Shown here one piece after another: positions 15,051 to 22,080 of a DNA stretch of 30,570 nucleotides. The DNA is taken from assembly GCA_014896635.1 (NCBI GenBank), contig JADBKA010000030.1, forward strand, positions 1 through 30,570, given 5' to 3'. Source of the DNA: Ktedonobacteraceae bacterium (lineage in GTDB: Bacteria > Chloroflexota > Ktedonobacteria > Ktedonobacterales > Ktedonobacteraceae). Each line of letters opens with the position of its first letter. Within the stretch, counting starts at the first letter, position 1. Made by a program: the position numbers and the translations under genes. The notes beneath the pieces are model-generated. The model was not told the DNA's origin, did no database searches, and worked only from the letters and a program-made list of their open reading frames with translations.

Positions 15051-15214
15051 GCAAAACTCCTTGCGCTTTTGCCTGTTGAATATATTGCCCATCGAGTGAC
15101 AAGCCACCGGCTTGCCTCTCTATCAAATCACATCCGACTGCATAAGGAAAGTGCAAACCCTTATTCACAACATAGGGAGTCGTCGAGAGGAGACGGACCT
15201 CGCAATAATTCGAT

Positions 15215-15220
15215 ATAATG
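15215..15220 (+). promoter_or_regulatory. -10 element upstream of the DUF169 gene
   Basis: A perfect TATAAT lies 46 nt before the start codon. Only a poor -35 (GAGACG at about 15191-15196) is seen. The rest of the 15051-15266 gap shows no gene. Confidence 0.35.
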
Positions 15221-15266
15221 GGGAAGACAACGTGTCGTTCCCAACTCAGTAGAGAAAGGTTTTTCC

Positions 15267-15971
15267 ATGTACCAGGATCTCACCAGGCGTTTCATAGATC
15301 TGCTCAAGCTTCAGCATGTGCCGGTTGGACTGGCGTTCGTTGAGCAGGTGCCGGCAGATATCCAGCAGGTTGCCAGGCGTGTACCTTCTGCCTGCACGTT
15401 CTGGCGTCTTGCGGAGCAGGGCATTTTCTATGCGTCAGCCGAAGATCACCAGCAGTGTCCGATAGGCATGATGACGATGGGCTTCACGATGCCGGCAGAA
15501 GCGCAGCAGCGCGCACAGGATCTGGTTCAGACAATGGCAAACGTCCAGTATTTCTCGCCCGCCGAGGTCAGCGCCCTGCCCGTCGTCAAAAAGCCCCATC
15601 AGGCTATTGTCTATGGTCGTCTCGACCAGTTCCCCGTCGCCGCCGATGTCGTGCTCTGCATTCTCGATACACAACAGGCCATGCTGATCGCCGAAGCCCT
15701 GGGCCAGGTCAACTGGCTGCAAGGCGGACAGAGCGCCTTCGGACGCCCAACCTGTGGCGTGATTCCGCGCACGCTTCAGACTGATCAGACATCCATCAGC
15801 TTCGGCTGCGTCGGCGCGCGTACCTACATTGATCTCACGCCCGGCGAGGTGGTGCTGACCATCCCCACACATCACTTCCCCGACCTGGTGGAGAAACTTC
15901 AGATCATTGTGGCAGCCAACGAGGCGCTTGCACCTTTCCACCAGCAGCAAAAAGCCACATTCAGTCGTTGA
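15267..15971 (+). CDS. DUF169-family protein
   Basis: This is a 234-residue protein of the DUF169 (COG2043) family, whose function is not established. Typical blocks are the N-terminal PVGLAF, ACTFWRLAEQG with DHQQCPIGMM, GRPTCGVIPRT, and FGCVGARTYIDL followed by GEVVLTIP near the C-terminus. The conserved Cys in ACTFW, QCPIG and PTCGV could bind a metal or cofactor, but that is inference. A ribosome site (AGAAAGG) lies about 7 nt before ATG 15267. It has its own promoter and ends 21 nt from the convergent membrane-protein frame. No neighbour gives a functional hint. Confidence 0.88.
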   Translation: MYQDLTRRFIDLLKLQHVPVGLAFVEQVPADIQQVARRVPSACTFWRLAEQGIFYASAEDHQQCPIGMMTMGFTMPAEAQQRAQDLVQTMANVQYFSPAEVSALPVVKKPHQAIVYGRLDQFPVAADVVLCILDTQQAMLIAEALGQVNWLQGGQSAFGRPTCGVIPRTLQTDQTSISFGCVGARTYIDLTPGEVVLTIPTHHFPDLVEKLQIIVAANEALAPFHQQQKATFSR

Positions 15972-15992
15972 TCAGTTTTTGATGTAACATGC

Positions 15993-16454
15993 TCATGGGT
16001 GCCTCTGCACCTGCTGCTGTAGTAGAGGCGCCTGCGCTCTCTGCACCTGTTGGGCCTGCCGCCGTAATCTGCCCTGCATGCGCCGCCAGGACAGCAGGTG
16101 ATACAGTTCATAAACGAAAACGCCCAGCGCAACGATCAGCCAGATCAGGCTCGCCAGCGTACCCGGCATGTTAATAGGTCTGACCCGGAACAACAAATCT
16201 TGAGCGGTGTAAACCGCTTGAATAAGAAAAACCAGCATCAGCGCATACGGCAGCAATAAGATCAAGTTTTTCTTGCCAATATGGATAAGAGTACGCAGAG
16301 AGAGAGGCGACGGGGAGAATTTTCTGGCGCGGGCCAGCATCAAAAAGCTATAAATTAATGTTATCGCTACCAGGCAGCATAAAAGGATAGGCAGCCAGAG
16401 GAGATTGAGGAAAATACCATGTCGGAAGCCACCCGTGAGAGAGAAAAATGCCAT
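15993..16454 (-). CDS. Membrane protein, possibly the frameshifted C-terminal half of the Ser/Thr kinase
   Basis: This frame of 153 residues has about four hydrophobic segments (roughly 12-42, 62-85 and 97-120) and ends in a Gln- and Arg-rich tail. The first ATG (16454) has no good ribosome site and lies inside the 3' end of the kinase frame, which it overlaps by 88 nt. A run of six G on the coding strand (16502-16497) sits just before the switch. One added G would join the kinase to this membrane part and give ILLGGNRNGFKPSSL in frame. Kinases of this kind often carry a C-terminal membrane anchor. It is therefore either a separate small membrane protein or, more likely, the kinase's anchor separated by a frameshift. 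Confidence 0.58.
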   Translation of the reverse strand: MAFFSLTGGFRHGIFLNLLWLPILLCCLVAITLIYSFLMLARARKFSPSPLSLRTLIHIGKKNLILLLPYALMLVFLIQAVYTAQDLLFRVRPINMPGTLASLIWLIVALGVFVYELYHLLSWRRMQGRLRRQAQQVQRAQAPLLQQQVQRHP

Positions 16455-17458
16455 ATAGAATCCCCAGAGAGAACTCGGCTTAAAACCATTCCTGTTCCCC
16501 CCAGAAGAATGGGTGTGCAGTAAGGCTTGAGCGTCCGCTCAATCTCCTTAATCTGCGGCCGCTTACTCGCATCGTAGTCCATCATGCGCTCGATCAACGC
16601 CTGCACATCCTGAGGTAGCACACAATCCGCAGGCAGACCCGATAGGCGAATCTCCTGTGGCTCCTGACCGGTGAGCAGCGTTTGTAGCGTCGCGCCCAGC
16701 CCGTAGATATCGCTCTGCGGCGAGCTTTGCGCCCGTCCGTACTGCTCAGGGGCCGCATAGCCCGGCGAACCAAGAGGAATCGTGTCCTTGCGCTGGCCTT
16801 CCTGGTAACGGCGCGCAATGCCAAAATCAATCAGGTAGAGATGGTTCCAGGGAGTGAGCATGATGTTGGCCGGCTTGACATCGCGGAAGATGATTGGAGG
16901 CTGCTGCGTATGCAGGCAGGTCAGTACGTCGCAAAGCGCCAGCCCGATATCGGCCACCTGCGCCAGCGAGAGACGCCCGCCAGGTACCTGCTTGAGAATA
17001 TCTTCAAGCGTCCGCCCCTTGATATAGTCCATGACCACATACCAGTGCTCCGGGTCGGTAAAATGGTCGTAAATGCGCGGCAGACTCTGATGCCGCAGGT
17101 CAGGTAGCGTGCGAATCTCGCGGTAGAAAGAATCGGTGGCTTCGATCTTCTCCTGTGCGCTCAGAGCCGCCATGTTAATCTGCTTGACAGCGACGAGCTT
17201 GCCGGGTCTGCGCCGGTCGCGGGCCTTATAGACCACGCCGAAGCCCCCCTCACCAATCTGTTCCAGTAGCATGTAGCGCCCGGCCAGCAGAAAGCCGGGG
17301 CCAGGCTGCGTGGCATCACTGGCAGAGGGACCGGGCGGAGTCGGAGCAGAATGAGAAGAGGACCTCGGCACCGCATTCCCACAGCCAGGACAACTCATCA
17401 CCTGCGTCGGCAGAGCGGCTCCACAGTTTTCACAGAAAAGCGGACAGGTTATGGTCAC
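16367..17458 (-). CDS. Zinc-ribbon Ser/Thr protein kinase (PknB-like)
   Basis: This encodes 363 residues from GTG 17458, which has AAGGGG 6 nt upstream; an upstream TTG (17485) would read over that site. The N-terminus is a zinc ribbon with C9-x2-C12 and C23-x2-C26 (CENCGAALP...SCPGCGNAVP), then a Ser/Pro linker. The kinase domain (about 62-320) has GEGGFG (P-loop), VAVKQ (ATP-anchoring Lys), DFG (LIDFGIARR) and APE (YAAPEQYG). The catalytic-loop motif reads FRDVKPAN where most kinases have HRD, so the His is replaced by Phe while Asp and Lys are kept. The final about 45 residues (after TLKPYCTP) look like a frameshift product rather than a domain (see the membrane frame at 15993). It follows the hydrolase-like gene by 77 nt on the same strand. 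Confidence 0.88.
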   Translation of the reverse strand: MTITCPLFCENCGAALPTQVMSCPGCGNAVPRSSSHSAPTPPGPSASDATQPGPGFLLAGRYMLLEQIGEGGFGVVYKARDRRRPGKLVAVKQINMAALSAQEKIEATDSFYREIRTLPDLRHQSLPRIYDHFTDPEHWYVVMDYIKGRTLEDILKQVPGGRLSLAQVADIGLALCDVLTCLHTQQPPIIFRDVKPANIMLTPWNHLYLIDFGIARRYQEGQRKDTIPLGSPGYAAPEQYGRAQSSPQSDIYGLGATLQTLLTGQEPQEIRLSGLPADCVLPQDVQALIERMMDYDASKRPQIKEIERTLKPYCTPILLGGTGMVLSRVLSGDSIWHFSLSRVASDMVFSSISSGCLSFYAAW

Positions 17459-17535
17459 GATCTGCCCCTTCCCCGGACTTCGCAACCGTCGAACTATTTC
17501 TTGCCTTTAGATTGTAGAGCATCCCGTCTTCTCTG

Positions 17536-18795
17536 TCAATCAGATTGCTTCAGAGCCTGCCGCTCAATAACGGTAGGCACAGATTCCTGCACTTCTCTTC
17601 TGAGCAATTCAGCCAGTGATACGACAAACTCTGCTTCGTTATCCCAGTAGTTGTGTGCCTGTAATCCACCTGGAAGACTGTTGACCAGGTTGTTGACTAC
17701 CTGGTCTTTGATGGGAAGATCGTGTAATATGCCCGTTTCCGCGTCAATGGCTTTGAACAAGCCCGTCATGTCTGTGGGTCGCTTACCATATGTCCAGCCA
17801 GCGCCGGGCATAAGCGGGTCCGCAACCGGATCGTGGGGGTCCAGGTAGTTGAGCCATTGCACTATTCCAGGAACGGTCTCTATATGGCATCCCCAGTTGA
17901 AAAGCGTGCTGTACTTGCGCAGCGGACTACCCGCCGTGATCAACGCGCGCATCTTCCTCATGGCAAACGGCGGCAATTCACACAACACATCATACGCAAT
18001 CACCGTGCCGTTGCTATGCGCGTTCAGGACGATGCCCGCCACATCCTGACGGGCCGCCAGCCGCGTCAGCGCATCCCGCACGAAAGAGCGCACACGCTGG
18101 CGCGTGGCGTTGAAGCAGACATAGGCCGCTACATCGTCTTCAAGCTGCCTCACGATGGTCAGCAGACCCGTGTCAGTCCGCCGCCGTCCCCGCCGCGCAC
18201 GTCTCGGACGAAAACCCGGATCATGACGGACGCGCAGACCGGTAAGAGAGGGAACAGCTACCAGTGACTGCATATGAGACTGCCGACGCAACAGAGACCG
18301 CCATAGCGGCTCAGCGGCGAGCAGCAACATACGAACCAGACCGGTAACAGTCGTGTAGCGCCTCAGCGAGCAAACCGCCATTGCACTCGTGATGAGGGCC
18401 GCGCCAATCTGCGGACCTTGCGCTTCCAGATTCGAGTAGACCAGCGCGATATGCGCAATCCGCCCCCGACCATCGGATAAAGGAGCAACGCCTGGATCGG
18501 CGATGATCGCCGTATGATCGCTGTTCCAGCTTCCCAGACGACGCAATCCCGCCTCATGACAGCGCGAACCCGGCGGCCAGGCACTCTGCACATAGATCGG
18601 CCCGTTCTCCCCCGGCTGGCTGCGCGCCCGCAGCGGATCATCACACAGCCAGCTCTCATCCAGGTAACGGCTCAGATGCTCATGCAGCCCATCGGCGTAG
18701 CCCGGCGTATCAGGATAACCCGGCACACCAACCAGCGGCGGCTGCTCAAACCCGATTCCATGAATAGTTACAAGACAGACAACAGGAGCACCCAT
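17536..18795 (-). CDS. Alpha/beta-hydrolase-like protein of unknown function
   Basis: This encodes 419 residues, starting at ATG 18795 with GAAAGG just upstream; the frame is open further but has no start signal. VCLVTIHGIGFEQPP near the N-terminus resembles the first strand and oxyanion turn (HGxG) of alpha/beta hydrolases. GIVLNAHSNGTVIAYDVL at about 290 has the nucleophile-elbow form with Ser in H-S-N-G instead of the usual G-x-S-x-G. ALITAGSPLRKYS follows, as in many lipases and thioesterase-like proteins. The middle is Arg-rich (RPRRARRGRRR at about 200-210). No signal peptide or membrane helix is seen. The substrate is unknown. It precedes the Ser/Thr kinase on the same strand. Confidence 0.72.
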   Translation of the reverse strand: MGAPVVCLVTIHGIGFEQPPLVGVPGYPDTPGYADGLHEHLSRYLDESWLCDDPLRARSQPGENGPIYVQSAWPPGSRCHEAGLRRLGSWNSDHTAIIADPGVAPLSDGRGRIAHIALVYSNLEAQGPQIGAALITSAMAVCSLRRYTTVTGLVRMLLLAAEPLWRSLLRRQSHMQSLVAVPSLTGLRVRHDPGFRPRRARRGRRRTDTGLLTIVRQLEDDVAAYVCFNATRQRVRSFVRDALTRLAARQDVAGIVLNAHSNGTVIAYDVLCELPPFAMRKMRALITAGSPLRKYSTLFNWGCHIETVPGIVQWLNYLDPHDPVADPLMPGAGWTYGKRPTDMTGLFKAIDAETGILHDLPIKDQVVNNLVNSLPGGLQAHNYWDNEAEFVVSLAELLRREVQESVPTVIERQALKQSD

Positions 18796-18951
18796 CTTCA
18801 ACCTTTCTTTCCACCACACCACTTGCTTACCAGCTAACGCTAACCTGCCGCGAACTAATGTGCTCTCTATAACCAAGTGTAAAATATGCTTTTTAGAAGG
18901 CAACCGCATTTCGGGCTATTTATGTACTGAGAATTGCTGAAAATGCATCTC

Positions 18952-19338
18952 TCAGTCGGCGCTCTGCTCATTCTGACGCCTCACCTCATCCAGATCCAGA
19001 GACGGAATGCGACTCAAGAAGGCCCCGCGCCTGCGCCGATCTGCTGCCGTTGCAGGATAAAACCAGCAGGAGAGATAGCCCATCAGCGTCCCTATCACCT
19101 CTTCTACTCCCTCTTCAAGATCGGTATACTCTTCCCTGCCGGCAAGCTGATAACGCCCCCGCTCATCAGGAGCAGCTACCATCCGTAGCAACTCAGAGAC
19201 CGGAAGCTCCTGTTGCTGGACCCCGGTCGGCGGTTCCAGAAAATAGAAAAGCCGTCCATCCAGATAGCCCTGCCAGAAACGATGCTGGTCGAAAATGAGC
19301 GTGAGGTTCCCCCACTTCGCCTTTCGTACCCGTGCCAT
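18952..19338 (-). CDS. Hypothetical protein
   Basis: This is a 128-residue protein, taken from ATG 19338 (MARVRKAKWGNLTLIFD); AAGGAG lies 10 nt upstream. I do not recognise the family. Visible features are an aromatic-rich N-terminal half (HRFWQGYLDGRLFYFLEPP), an acidic middle (EEYTDLEEGVEEVIG) and a basic RRRR patch before a DLDEVRRQN tail. No signal peptide, membrane helix or Cys-based site is evident. It lies upstream of the hydrolase-like gene on the same strand, 156 nt away, so a shared transcript is possible. Confidence 0.7.
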   Translation of the reverse strand: MARVRKAKWGNLTLIFDQHRFWQGYLDGRLFYFLEPPTGVQQQELPVSELLRMVAAPDERGRYQLAGREEYTDLEEGVEEVIGTLMGYLSCWFYPATAADRRRRGAFLSRIPSLDLDEVRRQNEQSAD

Positions 19339-19449
19339 AACATCAATGCTCCTTCCCTGCCATGAATTACCGGCTCTCCTTGCTCCTCCTGGTACACAAC
19401 GGAGCAATTTGAGACGAAATACAACATTTAATCAAGTGCGCACGCTACA

Positions 19450-19618
19450 CAGGCTTGCACAAAGGCATAGATCAATGTACAAGCCTGGTCAAACCTGATA
19501 TAATATAGACGCACCAGAACAATATCAGGCCGTAAATCAATTGTACATGACTTTTATTTACGAGTCAAGACGTAAATTCTCCAATCTTACACCTAAGTGA
19601 ACGCATATGGTACAATTG
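19450..19618 (+). promoter_or_regulatory. Promoter and repeat-rich leader of the small-HTH operon
   Basis: TGTACA (19476-19481), 17 nt, TATAAT (19499-19504) form a good promoter; a second, extended -10 TGGTACAAT lies at 19608-19616. Four perfect inverted-repeat pairs crowd the stretch: CAGGCTTG/CAAGCCTG (19450, 19480), CCTGATAT/ATATCAGG (19494, 19522), CGTAAAT/ATTTACG (19531, 19556, with a further CGTAAAT at 19571) and CAATTGTAC/GTACAATTG (19538, 19610). The first overlaps the -35, the second the -10 and the last the second -10. This suggests several operators, or alternative RNA folds, or both. The rest of 19339-19647 shows no gene. Confidence 0.48.
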
Positions 19619-19647
19619 ATACGCGGCTCAAAGGCTTGAGGTTAGCA

Positions 19648-19854
19648 ATGATGAATGAAGAATGGGTTACAATGACAGAAGCAGCGAGCCGCCTGAATGT
19701 CAGGCGCACGAAAATATCCAGACTAGCTGCCAGAGGCGTGATACAAACAAAAGAGAATCCTTTAGATGCCAGAGCAAAATTAGTCAATTTTACCGAGTTA
19801 CGTGCGCTATTTGAGCAGTATGGTCCTCGTATGGTGGACGATGATAAGGATTAA
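19648..19854 (+). CDS. Small helix-turn-helix protein A
   Basis: This encodes 68 residues from ATG 19648 (GAGG 6 nt upstream); a GTG at 19597 lies upstream in frame but overlaps the second -10. The core EEWVTMTEAASRLNVRRTKI then SRLAARGVIQ is a small MerR/excisionase-like winged HTH, followed by NPLDARAKLVNFTELRALF. The C-terminus is acidic (VDDDKD). There is no effector domain. It is the first of three tandem paralogs (B at 19954, C at 20162). All share W-V-x-M, the K-[IV]-S-R helix, a short hairpin ending in N/D-P-[LF]-D, and an acidic tail. The likely role is DNA binding, possibly with self-regulation through the palindromes upstream. The function is unknown. Confidence 0.78.
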   Translation: MMNEEWVTMTEAASRLNVRRTKISRLAARGVIQTKENPLDARAKLVNFTELRALFEQYGPRMVDDDKD

Positions 19855-19883
19855 CAAAGTTAGAAATATAATACCAGGTTCGC

Positions 19884-19928
19884 ATGGATAGTATATCCAT
19901 AAAATCATTTGTGCGATGCTATATCCAT
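19884..19928 (+). promoter_or_regulatory. Palindrome and repeated box before small HTH gene B
   Basis: ATGGATA (19884-19890) and TATCCAT (19894-19900) form a perfect inverted repeat around GTA. The box TATATCCAT occurs at 19892-19900 and again at 19920-19928, 28 nt apart. A TATAAT lies at 19867-19872 without a clear -35. It is a candidate operator inside the tandem HTH locus. Confidence 0.45.
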
Positions 19929-19953
19929 TGCGACAGGATTCGGAGTAGCCTTT

Positions 19954-20169
19954 ATGACTGAGCAATGGGTGACGATGAAGGTTGCTGCTGAGAAGCTGGG
20001 TATCTCGGCGAGCAAAATATCACGTTGGGCAAGCAGGGGATTAATACAGGTAAATCCTAATCCATTTGATAGACGATCTCGTTTAGTGAATCTGGTCGAA
20101 TTGCGAGAAAAGCTGGCAGCCCTCGATACAATACAAGGCATAGAAGGAGAATCCGAAGAAGATGAATGA
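19954..20169 (+). CDS. Small helix-turn-helix protein B
   Basis: This encodes 71 residues from ATG 19954 with GGAG 8 nt upstream. It is the second tandem paralog: EQWVTMKVAAEKLGISASKI, then SRWASRGLIQ, then NPFDRRSRLVNLVELREKL. It ends in a strongly acidic tail (GESEEDE). Length and layout match A; the recognition helix differs at several positions (ASKISRWASR versus RTKISRLAAR), which would suit different DNA sites. Its last codons overlap the start of C (ATGAATGA), so B and C are probably translationally coupled. Own regulatory repeats lie just upstream. Confidence 0.8.
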   Translation: MTEQWVTMKVAAEKLGISASKISRWASRGLIQVNPNPFDRRSRLVNLVELREKLAALDTIQGIEGESEEDE

Positions 20170-20416
20170 AGAATGGGTAAGTATGAGAGCAGCCGCAGCA
20201 AGATTGAAGGCAGAAGGCTTCAGAATTAGCCCGAACAAAGTATCCAGGTTGGCTAATCGTGACAAGATACGCACACGGAATGACCCTCTTGATGAGCGAG
20301 TCAGACTTGTTGAACTAAACGAGCTGCGAGCGCTTTTCACTCAGAGTTTAAGAAACTCCAGGAATGATGATGAAATTGACGAGTTCACTGATGATTCATC
20401 ATCGGACGACGAGTAA
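20162..20416 (+). CDS. Small helix-turn-helix protein C
   Basis: This encodes 84 residues and is the third paralog. Its start ATG 20162 overlaps the stop of B and has GAAGGAG about 12 nt upstream. The core is EEWVSMRAAAARLKAEGFRI, SPNKVSRLANRDKIRTR, NDPLDERVRLVELNELRALF. It has four extra residues in the turn compared with A and B (KAEGFRIS). The tail is the longest and most acidic of the three (about 22 residues, ending DDSSSDDE). Acidic tails on tiny DNA-binding proteins may mask or tune DNA contacts or bind a partner; that is inference. Base composition here is more AT-rich than in the flanking metabolic genes. Confidence 0.8.
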   Translation: MNEEWVSMRAAAARLKAEGFRISPNKVSRLANRDKIRTRNDPLDERVRLVELNELRALFTQSLRNSRNDDEIDEFTDDSSSDDE

Positions 20417-20687
20417 CAAAAGCTCTGGATAAGCGAAAATGATTTTTTAGCCAGGACATGCTCCTTGTATCTTGCCGGCATCGTGGGTACTCACCATGAA
20501 TGTCGTTCCCACACTAATTGTGGGTTCTCACACCTTTTCGAGATTTACAGATGGGACAATTGCGAGTTCTTCCATCTTTTCTTGCTTGAAGAGGGCAACA
20601 TCGGAGATAAGATTCTGCCTGTTTTCAAAGTCGAAAAGAAGAGAAATACACAAATAGTGTGGCTACGGCATTTAGGTCGTCACTACA
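20417..20687. other. AT-rich stretch without an intact gene
   Basis: No complete gene is supported. A 6-bp hairpin, CCCACA (20508-20513)/TGTGGG (20519-20524), may end the HTH transcript. On the minus strand about 20655-20540 encodes a protein-like run (FENRQNLISDVALFKQEK...) of some 45 residues before a stop. This could be debris of an insertion element but was not recognised. A plus-strand frame at 20465-20704 and another at 20472-20657 have no good start signals. Confidence 0.4.
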
Positions 20688-20955
20688 TTATTTCTGGCCC
20701 ATAAAGGGATTTTTAAGAGGCACAGGTTCCCCGTAAAATTCACGCACATAGTGATGAAAAAGCGCCAGAGCTTCAACGCACATCCAGCTTGCCCGCATCA
20801 ACTCTTCGCGTCTCTTCTCGACAGCCGTGATAGCTTTCTCTGGCCGACCCGACGCCAGTTCGTCAAGCACCGGTACAATAAACTTCCTTCCACTGCTCGT
20901 CCGTGACGTGCGGGAACTGGAATAGATAACTCACAAGATCTGGCTTGACAATCCC
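20688..20955 (-). pseudogene. Frameshifted remnant of an unknown gene
   Basis: Two minus-strand frames join sensibly. The upper one ends KPDLVSYLFQFPHVTDEQWK and then EV before going out of frame at about 20880. Dropping one base there continues as FIVPVLDELASGRPEKAITA, then VEKRREEL and on to FYGEPVPLKNPFMGQK and a stop at 20688. The combined sequence looks like real protein (amphipathic helices, charged residues) but lacks an N-terminus. The family is not recognised. It runs against the deoC gene and has no promoter that I can see. Confidence 0.45.
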
Positions 20956-21034
20956 GGCTCGCGTACACGAAGATAGAGGAGTACCGTTTGTTGATCGAAG
21001 CGAATCTCTCATACTGCCAGCAGGAAGATGCTCT

Positions 21035-22066
21035 ATGACCACCACAAAACGACGAGCCGGGTCTGAAACAGCCGAAGCTCAGGCCGATACAGTTCATACA
21101 GTTCACGCGCCGCAACTCGCTCTCGCACGCAATCCCGGTATGGATCTGGATATGGACTGGGTGAGGAGCGTGCGCGTCAATCGCAGCGCAGTTGAGCGAC
21201 GCGCCGCCACATTGACCACAAGCCGCACTGTCAAGAAAGAGTGGCAGGCGGCCTGGCTGCTGCGCGCCATCACCTGTCTTGATCTCACCACGCTCGCAGG
21301 CGACGACACGCCCGGCAATGTGCGACGTCTCTGCGCCAAAGCGCGCCAGCCGGTGCGACAGGATCTGCTGGACGCGATGGGCTTCACCGCTCCCCTGCAT
21401 GTGGGAGCCGTCTGTGTCTACCACAATCTCGTCTCCACCGCTGTAGAGGCGCTGCGCGACACAGATATTCCCGTTGCCGCCGTCTCGACGGGCTTTCCGG
21501 CGGGTCAGATCGCGTTTGAGCAGAAATTGCAGGAAATCGAAGCCTCTGTAAAGGCCGGGGCCAGCGAAATCGACATCGTGATCTCGCGCGCTCACGTGCT
21601 GACCGGCAACTGGCAGGCGCTTTATGACGAAGTGAAAGCCTTCCGCGCCGCCTGTGGCGAGGCGCACATGAAAACGATTCTCGCCACCCACGAACTGGCA
21701 ACGCTACGTAACGTCGGCATGGCCAGCCTGGTCTGCATGATGGCCGGAGCCGACTTTATCAAGACCTCGACCGGCAAAGAGGCGGTCAATGCCACACTGC
21801 CTGTCGGCCTGGTCATGGTGCGCGCCATTCGTGACTATTACGAGCACACCGGCTACAAAGTCGGCTTCAAGCCCGCCGGCGGCATTCGCAGCGCAAAGAA
21901 CTCGCTCGACTGGCTGATCCTGATGAAAGAAGAACTCAGCGACGAATGGACGCGCAACACGCTTTTCCGCATCGGCGCCAGCGGCCTGCTCTCCGATATC
22001 GAACGCCAGCTTGCATATTTTGTGAGCGGACGCTACGCAGCGGCGCACCACCAGCCAATGGTGTAG
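21035..22066 (+). CDS. deoC: Deoxyribose-phosphate aldolase
   Basis: This encodes 343 residues from ATG 21035, with AGGAAG 7 nt upstream; the frame is open further but without a start signal. The enzyme splits 2-deoxyribose 5-phosphate into acetaldehyde and glyceraldehyde 3-phosphate. The Schiff-base Lys is K243 in DFIKTSTGKEAVN, and the second active-site Lys is K279 in GFKPAGGIRS. The acidic strand EIDIVIS (Asp) is also present. It is longer than E. coli DeoC (about 260) and belongs to the long class that includes animal DERA, with an extra N-terminal helical region. It lies 14 nt before the aldehyde dehydrogenase gene, which could remove its product acetaldehyde. Confidence 0.93.
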   Translation: MTTTKRRAGSETAEAQADTVHTVHAPQLALARNPGMDLDMDWVRSVRVNRSAVERRAATLTTSRTVKKEWQAAWLLRAITCLDLTTLAGDDTPGNVRRLCAKARQPVRQDLLDAMGFTAPLHVGAVCVYHNLVSTAVEALRDTDIPVAAVSTGFPAGQIAFEQKLQEIEASVKAGASEIDIVISRAHVLTGNWQALYDEVKAFRAACGEAHMKTILATHELATLRNVGMASLVCMMAGADFIKTSTGKEAVNATLPVGLVMVRAIRDYYEHTGYKVGFKPAGGIRSAKNSLDWLILMKEELSDEWTRNTLFRIGASGLLSDIERQLAYFVSGRYAAAHHQPMV

Positions 22067-22080
22067 AAAGGAGCGTGTAG

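Noticed and set aside
20798..21691. Minus-strand frame of 297 residues
   Set aside because: It lies opposite the deoC gene, whose active-site motifs are clear, and has low-complexity Arg/Cys/His-rich composition.
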